The notes under the pieces were generated by a model that was not told where the DNA came from, made no database searches, and worked only from the letters and a program-made list of their open reading frames with translations. Of a DNA stretch of 64,000 nucleotides, positions 34,699-43,860 are shown in pieces. Location of the stretch: contig NZ_JANBVS010000024.1 of assembly GCF_024586915.1 (NCBI RefSeq), forward strand, positions 30,711-94,710, read 5' to 3'. The stretch comes from Bradyrhizobium sp. SRS-191. Its GTDB lineage: Bacteria > Pseudomonadota > Alphaproteobacteria > Rhizobiales > Xanthobacteraceae. The number at the start of each line of letters is the position of its first letter. Positions within the stretch are counted from its first letter, which is position 1. The position numbers were made by a program, and so were the translations under genes.

Positions 34699-36492
34699 TC
34701 ATGCCCTGAGCAGAAGATCGATCATCTCGCGAGCTGCCGTCAGCACGCGAGCGTTGGCGGCATAGGCCGTCTGCAACGCGATGAGCCGCGACATCTCCTC
34801 GTCGATGTTCACGCCTGCGCCTTTGGAGAACCAGGCCTCGGCGTTCGCCTTCGCGACGCTTTGCTGATCGGACACCGCCGCAGCTGCTGCTGCTTCGGAG
34901 CCCGCGGACGCCACCATGTCCCGCGCAAACGACATGACGGTCGTCCAGAACGGTGACCGGCTGCTACCGCTCGGCGAAGGCAAGCTCTGCTTGTCGGAGG
35001 CCAGCGCGTCGTAGAGAACCTGCGGGCGCGAGAGCGTCGACGCCGACGAGCCGGCCGCCACAAGGGCCGACGTATCGGCCTTCAGCGCTGTGTTCACTGC
35101 GAGCCGGGCGGCCAGCCCGAGACGCTGCGAACCATCATCCATCGATCCCGTCACCAGCGCGTTCGCTGCGCCATCGACGAAAACCGCGAGTTTCGGATAG
35201 CCACCGGAGAGGTCTCCCGCGTTCTTCGGCTGTGTGACGCTCGCGGCGACGCCCTGGATGTCCGGTCCGTCGATCTTGATGGTGCCGGAGCCGCCGCTCG
35301 TCACCGACAAGCCTGAAGCGGCCGCAGTCAGCGCGGTGGAAAGCGCGGCGGCATACGCCTGCGACGTTGCTGGCAGCGTCGGAATCGCGAACGTCTGGAC
35401 ACGGCCGGACGGCTCAGCGTCCAGCGACTTCGAAGCGAGATTGGATGCGACGAGAACGATGCTGCGCGCAGTGTCGCCCGAGCCCACCGAGATCGTGATC
35501 GTATTCCCAGGTTGCATCTTCGCCAGGTCATCGAGACGAAGCTCGAAGCCAGCGCCGCGCCGGCCGGCGGTGACCGTCGTGTTGGTGAACGCCTGGGCGA
35601 GCCCGAAGGCGAGATCATCGAGCCGGCGCTGGGCGCGTGGCAGGATAGCATCGCGAATCTCGAGGTTGGCGGAGATCGAGCCCGACGAGAGCGCAGCGGC
35701 GTCGAGATCGATCCCTGCTCCGCCGGGCAAGGTCGCCACGACGGTGCCGCCTCCGGCCGCCGGCGCCCGGTCGTTGAAGGACAGCCGCGTCGCGGCGCCG
35801 CGCTCGACCAATGTCAACCCCGAGTTGGTCATCAGGGTGACGCTGCCGTCGCTCTGGGAGATCGTCTTGACCTCGATATAGCGAGCGAGCTCGTTGATCT
35901 GCTGGTCCCGGCGATCAAGAATGCCGGCGCGTGTCGAAGCGTCGGAGATCGTGGTAGCCTTGACGTTCAGGGCCGCAATCGACGTCAGCAGGCCATCCGC
36001 GGCGGATACTTCCGCAGCAACACGCTTGTTGGAGCCCTCACGCAATCCGTTCAGTGTATCCGCCATCCCGCGGATCTTGTCGGCAAGAACGGACGCGGCG
36101 TCCATCACCGTGCTCCGGCTGCTCGCCGAAGCACTATTCGACGCCAGCGCCTGCAACGATTTCGCCAGCACGTTCATGCGCGCATCCAGCGCGCTGGAAT
36201 CGGCGGGCCTGCCGTTGAGCTTGTCGATCTGTGCCAGCATCTCCGCTTTGGTCGACGCATAGGCGGCGTGCGAGCTTTCGAGCCGCATCTGCTTCAGCGC
36301 CACCTCATCGAAGGTGCGGTCGATCCTGGCGACCGCAACGCCCGAATTGCCGGGTCCTGCAGACTCCGTCGACACGGCGCGCCGCGTATATCCGGCGGAG
36401 CCGGAGTTGGCGACGTTCTGCGACACCGTTCCGATGGCCAGTTGCAGCGTCTGCAGCCCGGCGGTCGCGGTATTGAACGCGTTCGTCAACAT
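34699..36492 (-). CDS. flgK: Flagellar hook-associated protein FlgK
   Basis: FlgK (HAP1) is the first hook-filament junction protein. The 597 aa protein starts with the rod/hook-type N-terminus (FNTATAGLQTLQLAIGTVSQ, NVANSGSAGYTRR). It ends with the C-terminal motif (LIALQTAYAANARVLTAARE, MIDLLLRA) typical of axial proteins. It lies 33 bases after flgE and is overlapped by the next gene, flgL, so the three are an operon. Confidence 0.94.
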   Translation of the reverse strand: MLTNAFNTATAGLQTLQLAIGTVSQNVANSGSAGYTRRAVSTESAGPGNSGVAVARIDRTFDEVALKQMRLESSHAAYASTKAEMLAQIDKLNGRPADSSALDARMNVLAKSLQALASNSASASSRSTVMDAASVLADKIRGMADTLNGLREGSNKRVAAEVSAADGLLTSIAALNVKATTISDASTRAGILDRRDQQINELARYIEVKTISQSDGSVTLMTNSGLTLVERGAATRLSFNDRAPAAGGGTVVATLPGGAGIDLDAAALSSGSISANLEIRDAILPRAQRRLDDLAFGLAQAFTNTTVTAGRRGAGFELRLDDLAKMQPGNTITISVGSGDTARSIVLVASNLASKSLDAEPSGRVQTFAIPTLPATSQAYAAALSTALTAAASGLSVTSGGSGTIKIDGPDIQGVAASVTQPKNAGDLSGGYPKLAVFVDGAANALVTGSMDDGSQRLGLAARLAVNTALKADTSALVAAGSSASTLSRPQVLYDALASDKQSLPSPSGSSRSPFWTTVMSFARDMVASAGSEAAAAAAVSDQQSVAKANAEAWFSKGAGVNIDEEMSRLIALQTAYAANARVLTAAREMIDLLLRA

Positions 36493-36525
36493 CAGGCGTC
36501 TCCTGCCCAGCGACAGCGCGCGCGA

Positions 36526-37926
36526 TCAGCGGATCGCGTTGAGCAGGTCGGACATCATCTGCTGCGAGGTCGTCATGACCTTGACGTTGGCCGAATAGGC
36601 CTGCTGCGTTGCGATCAGCTTGGAGAACTCGCCGGCCACATCGCTGTTCGACGCCTCGATGTTGCCGCCAACGATCGTCGCGCCATTGAGGCCGGCAATC
36701 GGCGGACCGGAGTCGCGCGTCTGCTCGTAGCTGCCGCCGGACGCAGGCTTGAGCGCGTTCGGATTGGCGAAGTTCGCGACACCTGCCACCGCCACGGAGG
36801 CGGTCATGTCATTGGTGAAGGTGCCGACGATCGTTCCCTCTGACGTGACCGAGAGGCTCTTGAGACTCCCTGCCGGATATCCGTCCTGAGCAAGTGTGTT
36901 GGTCGTCACGGTCCCGGAGGACGTCGCCAGCTGCGTCAGCCCACCCGAGCCGATGTTCAGCGCGACATCGCCCGAATTGACGCCGTCGAGGGTCAATTGC
37001 GGGATCTTCAACGACACGCTGCCATCGCCCGCCACGGTGGCCGCGGCAGGCGGCACGAACTTTCCCGATCCATCGAAGGCGAAGGCATGGCCGACATTGG
37101 TCCAGTCGCTGGCCTTCGACGCCGTCGAGCTCGACGCGTAGAACAGATTCCAGGTCGCGTTCTTTGGCGGAGTGGCCGCCGTGTTCGCGTCCTGCACCTT
37201 CGCCCAGCGTGTCGACAGCGAGACCGGCGTGCCTCCGGCGCCGTACAGCGTCAAGGACGGGCCCGGAAGCGACTTATCAAGCAAGGCGGCGGCCTGAGCG
37301 GCCGGCACCTTCTTGCTGGTGTCAGGTGCCGTGAGGGTCGGATCGGTCACGACCGCACTGGGAATGGCGTACGGCGTGGAGTCCCCTGCTGCTCCGGCCG
37401 TCGTCACCGGCGCCTTCGGCAGATTGGCGCCATAATCGATTCGCGAGGTCTGCCGGCCCGGCATGTTGGCGTTGTTGATGCGGATCGGACCGGACGAGAC
37501 GGCGCTGCCCGTCGCGGGATCCAGATTGGTGCCGAACAGATACAAGTCGGCTCCGTTCATCAGATAGCCGTCCTTGTCGATGGTGAAATCACCCCGGCGC
37601 GTATAGAGTGGAACACCCGAGAATTTGCTGTCGCCTGTCTTCTGTTGAACAGAGAAGAACGACGGACCGTTGATCGCCATGTTGGTCGACGTTCCCGTCG
37701 CGCGCAGCGCGCCCTGCAGCGAGTTGGTGGACCTCGCCTCGGCAACGACGCTTCCAGCCACCGTCTGCCTCCTGCTCTGCGAACTGACGAGATCGGAGAA
37801 GGTGGTGTCTACGTATTTGTAGCCCGGCGTCTGCGTATTGGCGATGTTGCCGGAGATGTTGGCCATGGCGTAGGACTGCGCCTTCATGCCACTGAACGCG
37901 GTCGTCAGAGCGGTGGAGATGCTCAT
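36526..37926 (-). CDS. flgE: Flagellar hook protein FlgE
   Basis: FlgE forms the flexible hook. The 466 aa protein begins MSISTALTTAFSGMKAQSYA with the axial motif NISGNIANTQTPGYK, and ends with EFSKLIATQQAYSANVKVMT, SQQMMSDLLNAI. ATG 37926 is used; the frame above it has no similarity to hook proteins. The gene lies between fliC and flgK on the same strand. Confidence 0.93.
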   Translation of the reverse strand: MSISTALTTAFSGMKAQSYAMANISGNIANTQTPGYKYVDTTFSDLVSSQSRRQTVAGSVVAEARSTNSLQGALRATGTSTNMAINGPSFFSVQQKTGDSKFSGVPLYTRRGDFTIDKDGYLMNGADLYLFGTNLDPATGSAVSSGPIRINNANMPGRQTSRIDYGANLPKAPVTTAGAAGDSTPYAIPSAVVTDPTLTAPDTSKKVPAAQAAALLDKSLPGPSLTLYGAGGTPVSLSTRWAKVQDANTAATPPKNATWNLFYASSSTASKASDWTNVGHAFAFDGSGKFVPPAAATVAGDGSVSLKIPQLTLDGVNSGDVALNIGSGGLTQLATSSGTVTTNTLAQDGYPAGSLKSLSVTSEGTIVGTFTNDMTASVAVAGVANFANPNALKPASGGSYEQTRDSGPPIAGLNGATIVGGNIEASNSDVAGEFSKLIATQQAYSANVKVMTTSQQMMSDLLNAIR

Positions 37927-38138
37927 TTGATGTCTCGTATCAAGGATTGGAGATGAGGGAGGATCTGCGACGGCCGATCCATCGTCCGGCCGCCGCATGT
38001 TGTTGTTCCCCTGTGCTCCGCCGCTTCACCGCGCGCGACGCAGCGAGCACCAGGGCATCATCGAGACGTCCCCGATCGCGCAGGTGCTTCGTCGTCACGC
38101 ACGCGACGGAGCGCGCGAGGACGAGGCGGAGGCCAGCG
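37927..38138. other. fliC-flgE intergenic region
   Basis: About 212 GC-rich bases separate the flagellin stop from flgE. I find no clear terminator hairpin or recognisable flagellar sigma-factor promoter. A promoter for flgE-flgK-flgL-araC is expected here but not identified. Confidence 0.35.
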
Positions 38139-39839
38139 CTAGCGGAGAAGCTGGAGGATGCCCTGCTGCGCCTGGTTGGCGAGAGACAAGGCCGAGATGC
38201 CGAGCGAGTTGCGCAGGCTCAGCGCGTTCTGGTTCGCGGTTTCCTCGTTGAGATCGGCGATCGTGAGGTTGTTTGCGCCGACATCGAGAATGTTGATCAT
38301 GTTCTTGGTGAAGGCCTGCCGGTTTTGAATCACCGTCAGGTTCGAACCGAACGTCGAGGCCTGGCTGCGCAGCGTCGACGACGCGTTCATCAGCTGGCTG
38401 AGCGCGGTCTTGACCTCGTCGTTGGTTGCGAAATTGCCGCTCGACTGCGTCACGCCGAGGCCGGCCGCGTCGAACTTGACTCCCTTGATGTCGAGGTAGC
38501 TCGAGTCCTTCTCGTTGAAGGTCATGTGCAGCGTATTCTCTTTCGGATCGCTGCCGGTGCGGTAGAGCAGGTTAGCGCCTTGAAACCGTGCGTCCTGTGC
38601 CGCCATGGTGATCTGGTTCAGCAGCTCGTTGAACTGCTGCGCCAGAGCCGCGCGCTGATTGGTCCCGTTGGCGGCGGTCGCGCCTGCGCCGGCCGCGGTC
38701 CTCGCCTTGGTGACGTCGCCGGCCGTGCCGAAGCCGATATCCTTGGTGCTCGCGGCCGCTGAGGTCACCGTAAGCTTCTGGTCACCACCAGAGGCCGTCG
38801 TGCGGAGCGAGACCGTGCCCGCAGCATTGTCGTAGGTCGCGATCACCTTGCCCGAAATGCCCGTGTCGGCATTGAGCTGACGGTTGATCGCAGCCGCGAT
38901 GTCCTGGGCCTTCAAGGTGGCCACGCCGAGCGCGGCATCGGCCGTCTTGTTCAGATTGATGGTCTTGGTGAGACCGTTGCCGAGCTGAACCGTGAGCGAG
39001 GCATCGCCCGCGGTCAGATCGAAATTGCTGGCCGTTCCGAGCGCGGCGACGGCAGCGCCGGTGACGGTCGCCTTCGCCGAGCCGTCGGTCGCATCGATGC
39101 CGGACGCGGAAACCGTGGTCAGCGTTCCGGTCCCGAAGCCCACATCCACGGTGTTGCCGGCGCCGCCGCCCGAGATCGTGATCTTCGCATCGGAGCCGGT
39201 GAGGGTCGAGGTGAACGTCAGACGTCCGTCATTCGTCAACGACGCGGTTGCAAACGCGCCCGCCTGGTTCAGTTGCTGATTGATCTGGGTAAGGATTTCG
39301 GTCGACGACACCTTCGAGATGTCACGCACGCTCTGCGCCAGACGAGAGCGATCCAGCGTGATCGTGGTGGCGTTGCCGAAATTGTCGGTGACGGTGAAAG
39401 CCGAGGCCGCAGACGCCGCGCTGTAGTCGTGCGTGCCGTCAGCCGCGGCACCGGTGCCTGCGCCGAGCAACGACTTGCCGCTGGCAGCTGCGACGACTGC
39501 GCCCGTAGCGGCGGAGCCGGATGCGGTGTTCTGCACCGCAAGCGCCTGCTGCGCGGTGCTCTTGGCGGAATCGACGAGTCCCTGAATGCGCGTGATGCCC
39601 TGGTTCGCGGCCTGGATGGTCTGAATGCCGTTCGAAATTCCGTCCATCAACGACATCAGGTCTGCGGAGCGTGCCGTCATGCTCTGCGCCGCGAAGTAGT
39701 TCACCGGATTGTCCAGCGCAGAGTTGACCTTCTTCTGGGTCGACAGGCGCGACTGGGTCGTCGCCAGCAGGGACGCCGTGTCCTGCAACGACAGCAGGTT
39801 CTGGCGCGTGGCAGCAGACAGTGTGATTTCGGAGGGCAT
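38139..39839 (-). CDS. fliC: Flagellin
   Basis: This is the filament subunit, 566 aa, starting MPSEITLSAATRQNLLSLQD. The conserved N-terminal region includes STQKKVNSALDNPVNYFAAQ. The C-terminal coiled coil reads NLTIADLNEETANQNALSLR and ends QQGILQLLR. The variable centre has two flagellin-IN-like units (ILTQINQQLNQAGAFATASL and IAAAINRQLNADTGISGKVI). The frame upstream to 39902 is not conserved. This single flagellin gene lies inside the hook gene group, between flgD and flgE. Confidence 0.94.
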   Translation of the reverse strand: MPSEITLSAATRQNLLSLQDTASLLATTQSRLSTQKKVNSALDNPVNYFAAQSMTARSADLMSLMDGISNGIQTIQAANQGITRIQGLVDSAKSTAQQALAVQNTASGSAATGAVVAAASGKSLLGAGTGAAADGTHDYSAASAASAFTVTDNFGNATTITLDRSRLAQSVRDISKVSSTEILTQINQQLNQAGAFATASLTNDGRLTFTSTLTGSDAKITISGGGAGNTVDVGFGTGTLTTVSASGIDATDGSAKATVTGAAVAALGTASNFDLTAGDASLTVQLGNGLTKTINLNKTADAALGVATLKAQDIAAAINRQLNADTGISGKVIATYDNAAGTVSLRTTASGGDQKLTVTSAAASTKDIGFGTAGDVTKARTAAGAGATAANGTNQRAALAQQFNELLNQITMAAQDARFQGANLLYRTGSDPKENTLHMTFNEKDSSYLDIKGVKFDAAGLGVTQSSGNFATNDEVKTALSQLMNASSTLRSQASTFGSNLTVIQNRQAFTKNMINILDVGANNLTIADLNEETANQNALSLRNSLGISALSLANQAQQGILQLLR

Positions 39840-40549
39840 GGCTGAGATCTTTCTCTTCTCGTTTCGCCGCTTCATGCGACGAGCGAGAGCCTCGCCTTCC
39901 ACGATTTACGACATCGAAATTCCTGGGGCCCGCTCAGCGCCGTTTCGACTCTCTCCGTCCTCAACAAGGTACTTTTCGTACTTCATCCGTGAAAAAGCCG
40001 ACGGCGTTGTTAGTATTGTCGTCTCTAATTTGCGGCGCGCGAATGCTCAGCGCCGCACGTCGTACGACGCTGTTAGCTCGAATGACAATTCTCTCTGGGG
40101 ATGCTGGCTGGAGCGCGCCGGCTCAGCCGACGGCAGCGCCTGGCAAGTTGCAACAAGCGATCGCGCGGCTGGCGGACCAATCGACGGAAGGTCGTTCCAT
40201 CGCCGGCACGGCAGGCCGTTGGTTTGAGCGAAAGGCTGTAGTCAATCTGATCTGCGCTGACGGGGAGACTGACAGACACGTCCCGCGCTCGCTCGCCGCG
40301 AAGAAGATCGGGATATCGTCCGCGGCCAGGTTTCGGTGGACCGCTGTTGGCCTGACGACCGATCGCTCTGCATCACACGCGGCACGCAGCCTGCGTGTCG
40401 GACGGAGTGGTCCACGCCAATTTCTCGGCTCGCGACGATCTCGCGCGCGTCCCGTCGTGCAGCAGCGCAAAGGCTTGAAACGGTCTGAGCGTACACACGC
40501 TTGGTCGCGGATCGTGCAACTACGATCGTATGGAGTTCGGCTCCTGCGG
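39840..40549. other. 710-base gap between flgD and fliC
   Basis: No frame in this stretch has coding character, though overlapping open frames exist on both strands. It presumably contains the fliC promoter and leader. I found no clear sigma54 (TGGCAC-N5-TTGC) or sigma28-type match. A small inverted repeat GTAC-N5-GTAC lies near 39970. The gap is unusually long for an otherwise tight flagellar cluster and may be the remnant of a lost gene. Confidence 0.4.
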
Positions 40550-41251
40550 TCACCCGCCCCCGTGCAGGACTCGCCTGACACTGCCAAGGGCATAGTTCCG
40601 TCCCCCGATCGACAGCATGATTGGATTCTTCGTGAGGTCGACGGATTCGACGACGCCCTGCGCCTCTGCCGACACGGCAACGGACCTTCCCGCAGCATCC
40701 TTTGCGTCGACGACTAATTTGTATGGGCCAGGAGGAGAGGCTACCCCATTGCTCGCCTGGCCATTCCAGGCGAAGCCGTTGTCGCCGGAGTTCAACACGC
40801 GTGTTCCTGAATAGACGAGTTGGCCGGTCGCATTCGTCACGGACACCGTCGCCGTGACGCTCTTGGGGGATCTCAGATTCCACACGGCTGAGCCCTTCGC
40901 GAGGGTCGCCTCGCTGCCATCGACCACCGCGGTCCTGCCGACGAGCATCAAGGCCTGGGTTGATTGCGCGGATTTCTGTGCCTCGACGAGCCGTTCGAGG
41001 AGCGTGTTGCCCTTGAGCTGCTGCTCGACCTGGGCGAATTGAACAAGTTGCTGAGTGAACTGATTGACGTTGAGCGGGTCGAGAGGGTTTTGGTGTTGCA
41101 ACTGCGTCGTGAGCAGCGTCAGAAACGACTGAAAGTTGTCCGCTATGCCGGATCGCGCACCGGCCGCCGGATTGACCGCGCCCTCCGTGCGCACCTTCGG
41201 CGCTGCCGCTGCAGCCTTCTGTTGACGTGATGAGGTCGGCTCAATGCTCAT
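40550..41251 (-). CDS. flgD: Flagellar hook assembly (capping) protein FlgD
   Basis: FlgD caps the growing hook and is needed for FlgE assembly. The 233 aa protein has the conserved N-terminal region FLTLLTTQLQHQNPLDPLNV and FTQQLVQFAQVEQQLKGN. A FlgD Ig-like/Tudor C-terminal part has FAWNGQASNGVASPPGPYKL. ATG 41251 (MSIEPTSSRQQ) is preferred to the upstream extension. It heads the minus-strand flagellar cluster. Confidence 0.93.
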   Translation of the reverse strand: MSIEPTSSRQQKAAAAAPKVRTEGAVNPAAGARSGIADNFQSFLTLLTTQLQHQNPLDPLNVNQFTQQLVQFAQVEQQLKGNTLLERLVEAQKSAQSTQALMLVGRTAVVDGSEATLAKGSAVWNLRSPKSVTATVSVTNATGQLVYSGTRVLNSGDNGFAWNGQASNGVASPPGPYKLVVDAKDAAGRSVAVSAEAQGVVESVDLTKNPIMLSIGGRNYALGSVRRVLHGGG

Positions 41252-41510
41252 GTTGTCCTCACGCCCCCATGCGACGTAGCAGCTCGCAATCAGCAGGATC
41301 GCGTGAGGGATCGATTCGATGCTGCCAGTCCACACCTCCTAGCTTGCGGCAACATTACGACGAGATGCGAGCAGCCCGATTGCGATCAGATTCTCGCACC
41401 TCGTCTCCGACGAGGCCGTCCATTATGACGGACGTGCTACGGCCTCGTGGCTGCGTCGACCGCTGCCGACGAAACGACGGCGGCCGCGGCGTCCGTATTG
41501 AGGGTGTATC

Positions 41511-43010
41511 TCAGATGGTCTGGTTGTAGGCACCGACCTCGGGATGGGTGCGCAGCACGACGTTCACGGCTTCGAACATGTCGTGCATCCGCTGCTCCGA
41601 CACCGGGCTCTCAACCACGACGACGAGCTCGGGCTTGTTGGATGAGGCCCGCACCAGGCCCCAGCTGCCGTCCTCGACCGTGACGCGCACGCCGTTGACG
41701 GTGACGAGGCCGCGGATCGCCTGACCCGCGACCTTGCCGCCCTGCTGCTGCAGCGTCTGGAAGTGCTTCACGACGCTGTCGACCACGCCATATTTGAGCT
41801 CGTCGCCGCAATGCGGCGACATCGTCGGCGACGACCAGGTCTTGGGCAGCGCCTCCTTGAGGTCGGCCATCGTCTTGCCCGGCGCGCGATCGAGCATCTC
41901 GCAGATCGCGATCGCCGAGACGAGACCGTCGTCATAGCCGCGGCCGAACGGCTTGTTGAAGAAGAAGTGGCCCGACTTCTCGAAGCCGGCGAGCGCGCCG
42001 AGTTCGTTGGTGCGGCGCTTCATGTAGGAATGCCCGGTCTTCCAATATTCGGTCTTGGCGCCCTGCGCCTGCAGCACCGGATCGGTCATGAACAGGCCGG
42101 TCGACTTCACGTCGACGACGAACTGCGCATCCCTGTGGATCGCCGACATGTCGCGCGCCAGCATCACGCCGACCTTGTCGGCGAAGATCTCCTCACCGGT
42201 GTTGTCGACGACGCCGCAACGGTCGCCGTCGCCATCGAAGCCGAGGCCGACATCGGCCTTGTGAGCAAGCACGGCGTCGCGGATGGCGTGCAGCATCTCC
42301 ATGTCTTCGGGATTGGGATTGTATTTCGGGAAGGTGTGATCGAGCTCGGTGTCGAGCGGGATCACCTCGCAGCCGATCGCCTCGAGCACCTGAGGCGCGA
42401 ACGCGCCGGCGGTGCCGTTGCCGCAGGCCGCGACGACTTTGAGCCGGCGCTTCAGCTTCGGACGATTGGTGAGATCGGCGATGTAGCGCGCGGGGAAATT
42501 CTCGTGGAACTGATAGGAGCCGCCGCCGGCATTCTTGAACTCGGCGTTGAGCACGATCTCCTTCAGCCGGGTCATCTCCTCCGGGCCGAAGGTCAGCGGC
42601 CGGTTGGCGCCCATCTTCACGCCGGTCCAGCCATTGTCGTTGTGCGAGGCGGTGACCATGGCGACACAGGGCACGTCGAGGTCGAACTGGGCGAAATAGG
42701 CCATCGGCGTCACGGCAAGGCCAATGTCATGCACCTTGCAGCCGGCGGCCATCAGGCCGGAGATCAGCGCGTATTTGATCGAGGCGGAATAGCCGCGGAA
42801 ATCATGGCCGGTGACGATCTCCTGCTTGACGCCGCGTTCGGCGATGAGCGCGCCCAGCCCCATGCCGAGCGCCTGCACCCCCATCAGGTTGATCTCCTTG
42901 TTGAACAGCCAGCGCGCGTCATATTCGCGGAAGCCCGTCGGCTTCACCATCGGCTCGGATTCGAAAGCGTAGGTGTTGGGGACCAGAAGGGGCTTCGGCT
43001 TGGGAAACAT
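41511..43010 (-). CDS. Phosphomannomutase/phosphoglucomutase
   Basis: This is an alpha-D-phosphohexomutase of 499 aa, the AlgC/ManB type that interconverts hexose-6-P and hexose-1-P for polysaccharide precursors. The catalytic serine lies in VTASHNDNGWTG (S122), where the family often has TASHNP. The metal loop reads GFDGDGDRCG, the sugar-binding loop GFEKSGHFFF, and the phosphate-binding C-terminal domain has ASSNKPELVV. The nearby UDP-glucose dehydrogenase (46451) supports a role in nucleotide-sugar or exopolysaccharide supply. The substrate cannot be settled. Confidence 0.92.
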   Translation of the reverse strand: MFPKPKPLLVPNTYAFESEPMVKPTGFREYDARWLFNKEINLMGVQALGMGLGALIAERGVKQEIVTGHDFRGYSASIKYALISGLMAAGCKVHDIGLAVTPMAYFAQFDLDVPCVAMVTASHNDNGWTGVKMGANRPLTFGPEEMTRLKEIVLNAEFKNAGGGSYQFHENFPARYIADLTNRPKLKRRLKVVAACGNGTAGAFAPQVLEAIGCEVIPLDTELDHTFPKYNPNPEDMEMLHAIRDAVLAHKADVGLGFDGDGDRCGVVDNTGEEIFADKVGVMLARDMSAIHRDAQFVVDVKSTGLFMTDPVLQAQGAKTEYWKTGHSYMKRRTNELGALAGFEKSGHFFFNKPFGRGYDDGLVSAIAICEMLDRAPGKTMADLKEALPKTWSSPTMSPHCGDELKYGVVDSVVKHFQTLQQQGGKVAGQAIRGLVTVNGVRVTVEDGSWGLVRASSNKPELVVVVESPVSEQRMHDMFEAVNVVLRTHPEVGAYNQTI

Positions 43011-43203
43011 CAGGGGACGGCCTCGGGAATAATCACATCAATGGAAGAACGGAGTCGTGCGCTACACGACCTCATACGACAATCGCAGAAGGCAGATGAA
43101 TGCAGGCAACAATCGGGCAGACCGCCTCATTCCCTGGGGCGATCATGCCTGCCGGTATATGGGAGCCGTCAGCGGCTGAGCCAAGACGCGGTCGTGGCGG
43201 GGC

Positions 43204-43716
43204 CTATTGCTCCAGCACCATCTGGCCGTTGGCGTAGGCGAAGCGCTTCAGCTTCGACAGGAAGGACAGGCCGAGCAGGTTCTCCGACAGCGCCGCGTCG
43301 GGCAGCACCAGGGCATCCACGTCGCGGACGGTGAGTTCGCCGAGCTCGACCATCGCGAGCCGGGCCCGCGCAGCCTTCACGGTCCCGTTGGCCGTGGTCA
43401 CATTGGCAGTGTAGTCGCCGCGCGCCGGGCGCAGGCCGAAGCGGGCGGCCGAGCTCTCGTTCAGCGCGACCATCGAAGCGCCGGTGTCGATCATGAAGCT
43501 GATGCGCTGGCCGTCGATGCGGCCATCGGCGCGGAAATGACCGCGGCGGTCGGTCGGGATGTTGAGGCTGCGCTGGCCCGCCGCGGAGGTGTCCACGGTC
43601 GCGCTGCGCACCGACGTCGTGGCGGACGCCGGCGCCGGCGTCAGGCGATCGGCCAGTTGCGCCATGAAAGTGCCGAGGCCGACGAGAACGGCCGCGAAGA
43701 TCATTATGTTACGCAT
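43204..43716 (-). CDS. Membrane-anchored retropepsin-like aspartic protease
   Basis: This 170 aa protein has an N-terminal membrane anchor (MRNIMIFAAVLVGLGTFMAQ) and a single retropepsin-like half with the active-site motif MIDTGASMVALNES. It matches the TIGR02281-type clan AA family found in rhizobia. Flap and C-terminal landmarks VVLP-like DALVLPDAAL and NLLGLSFLSKLKRF are present. Such proteins must dimerise to be active. Biological role is unknown. ATG 43716 is preferred to the open frame to 43743. Confidence 0.83.
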   Translation of the reverse strand: MRNIMIFAAVLVGLGTFMAQLADRLTPAPASATTSVRSATVDTSAAGQRSLNIPTDRRGHFRADGRIDGQRISFMIDTGASMVALNESSAARFGLRPARGDYTANVTTANGTVKAARARLAMVELGELTVRDVDALVLPDAALSENLLGLSFLSKLKRFAYANGQMVLEQ

Positions 43717-43860
43717 TACGCAACGCCCGACTTTACCCCGCAACCGACTTGACCATGAAAGCCGCTGACGGGCGACTGAGGCGGAGCGGCTGCCGCTGCC
43801 ATTTTGGCGAAAACGATGAGCGAAGCGTTAACGATCGCGGTGCGGGCGGTATAATTTGCA

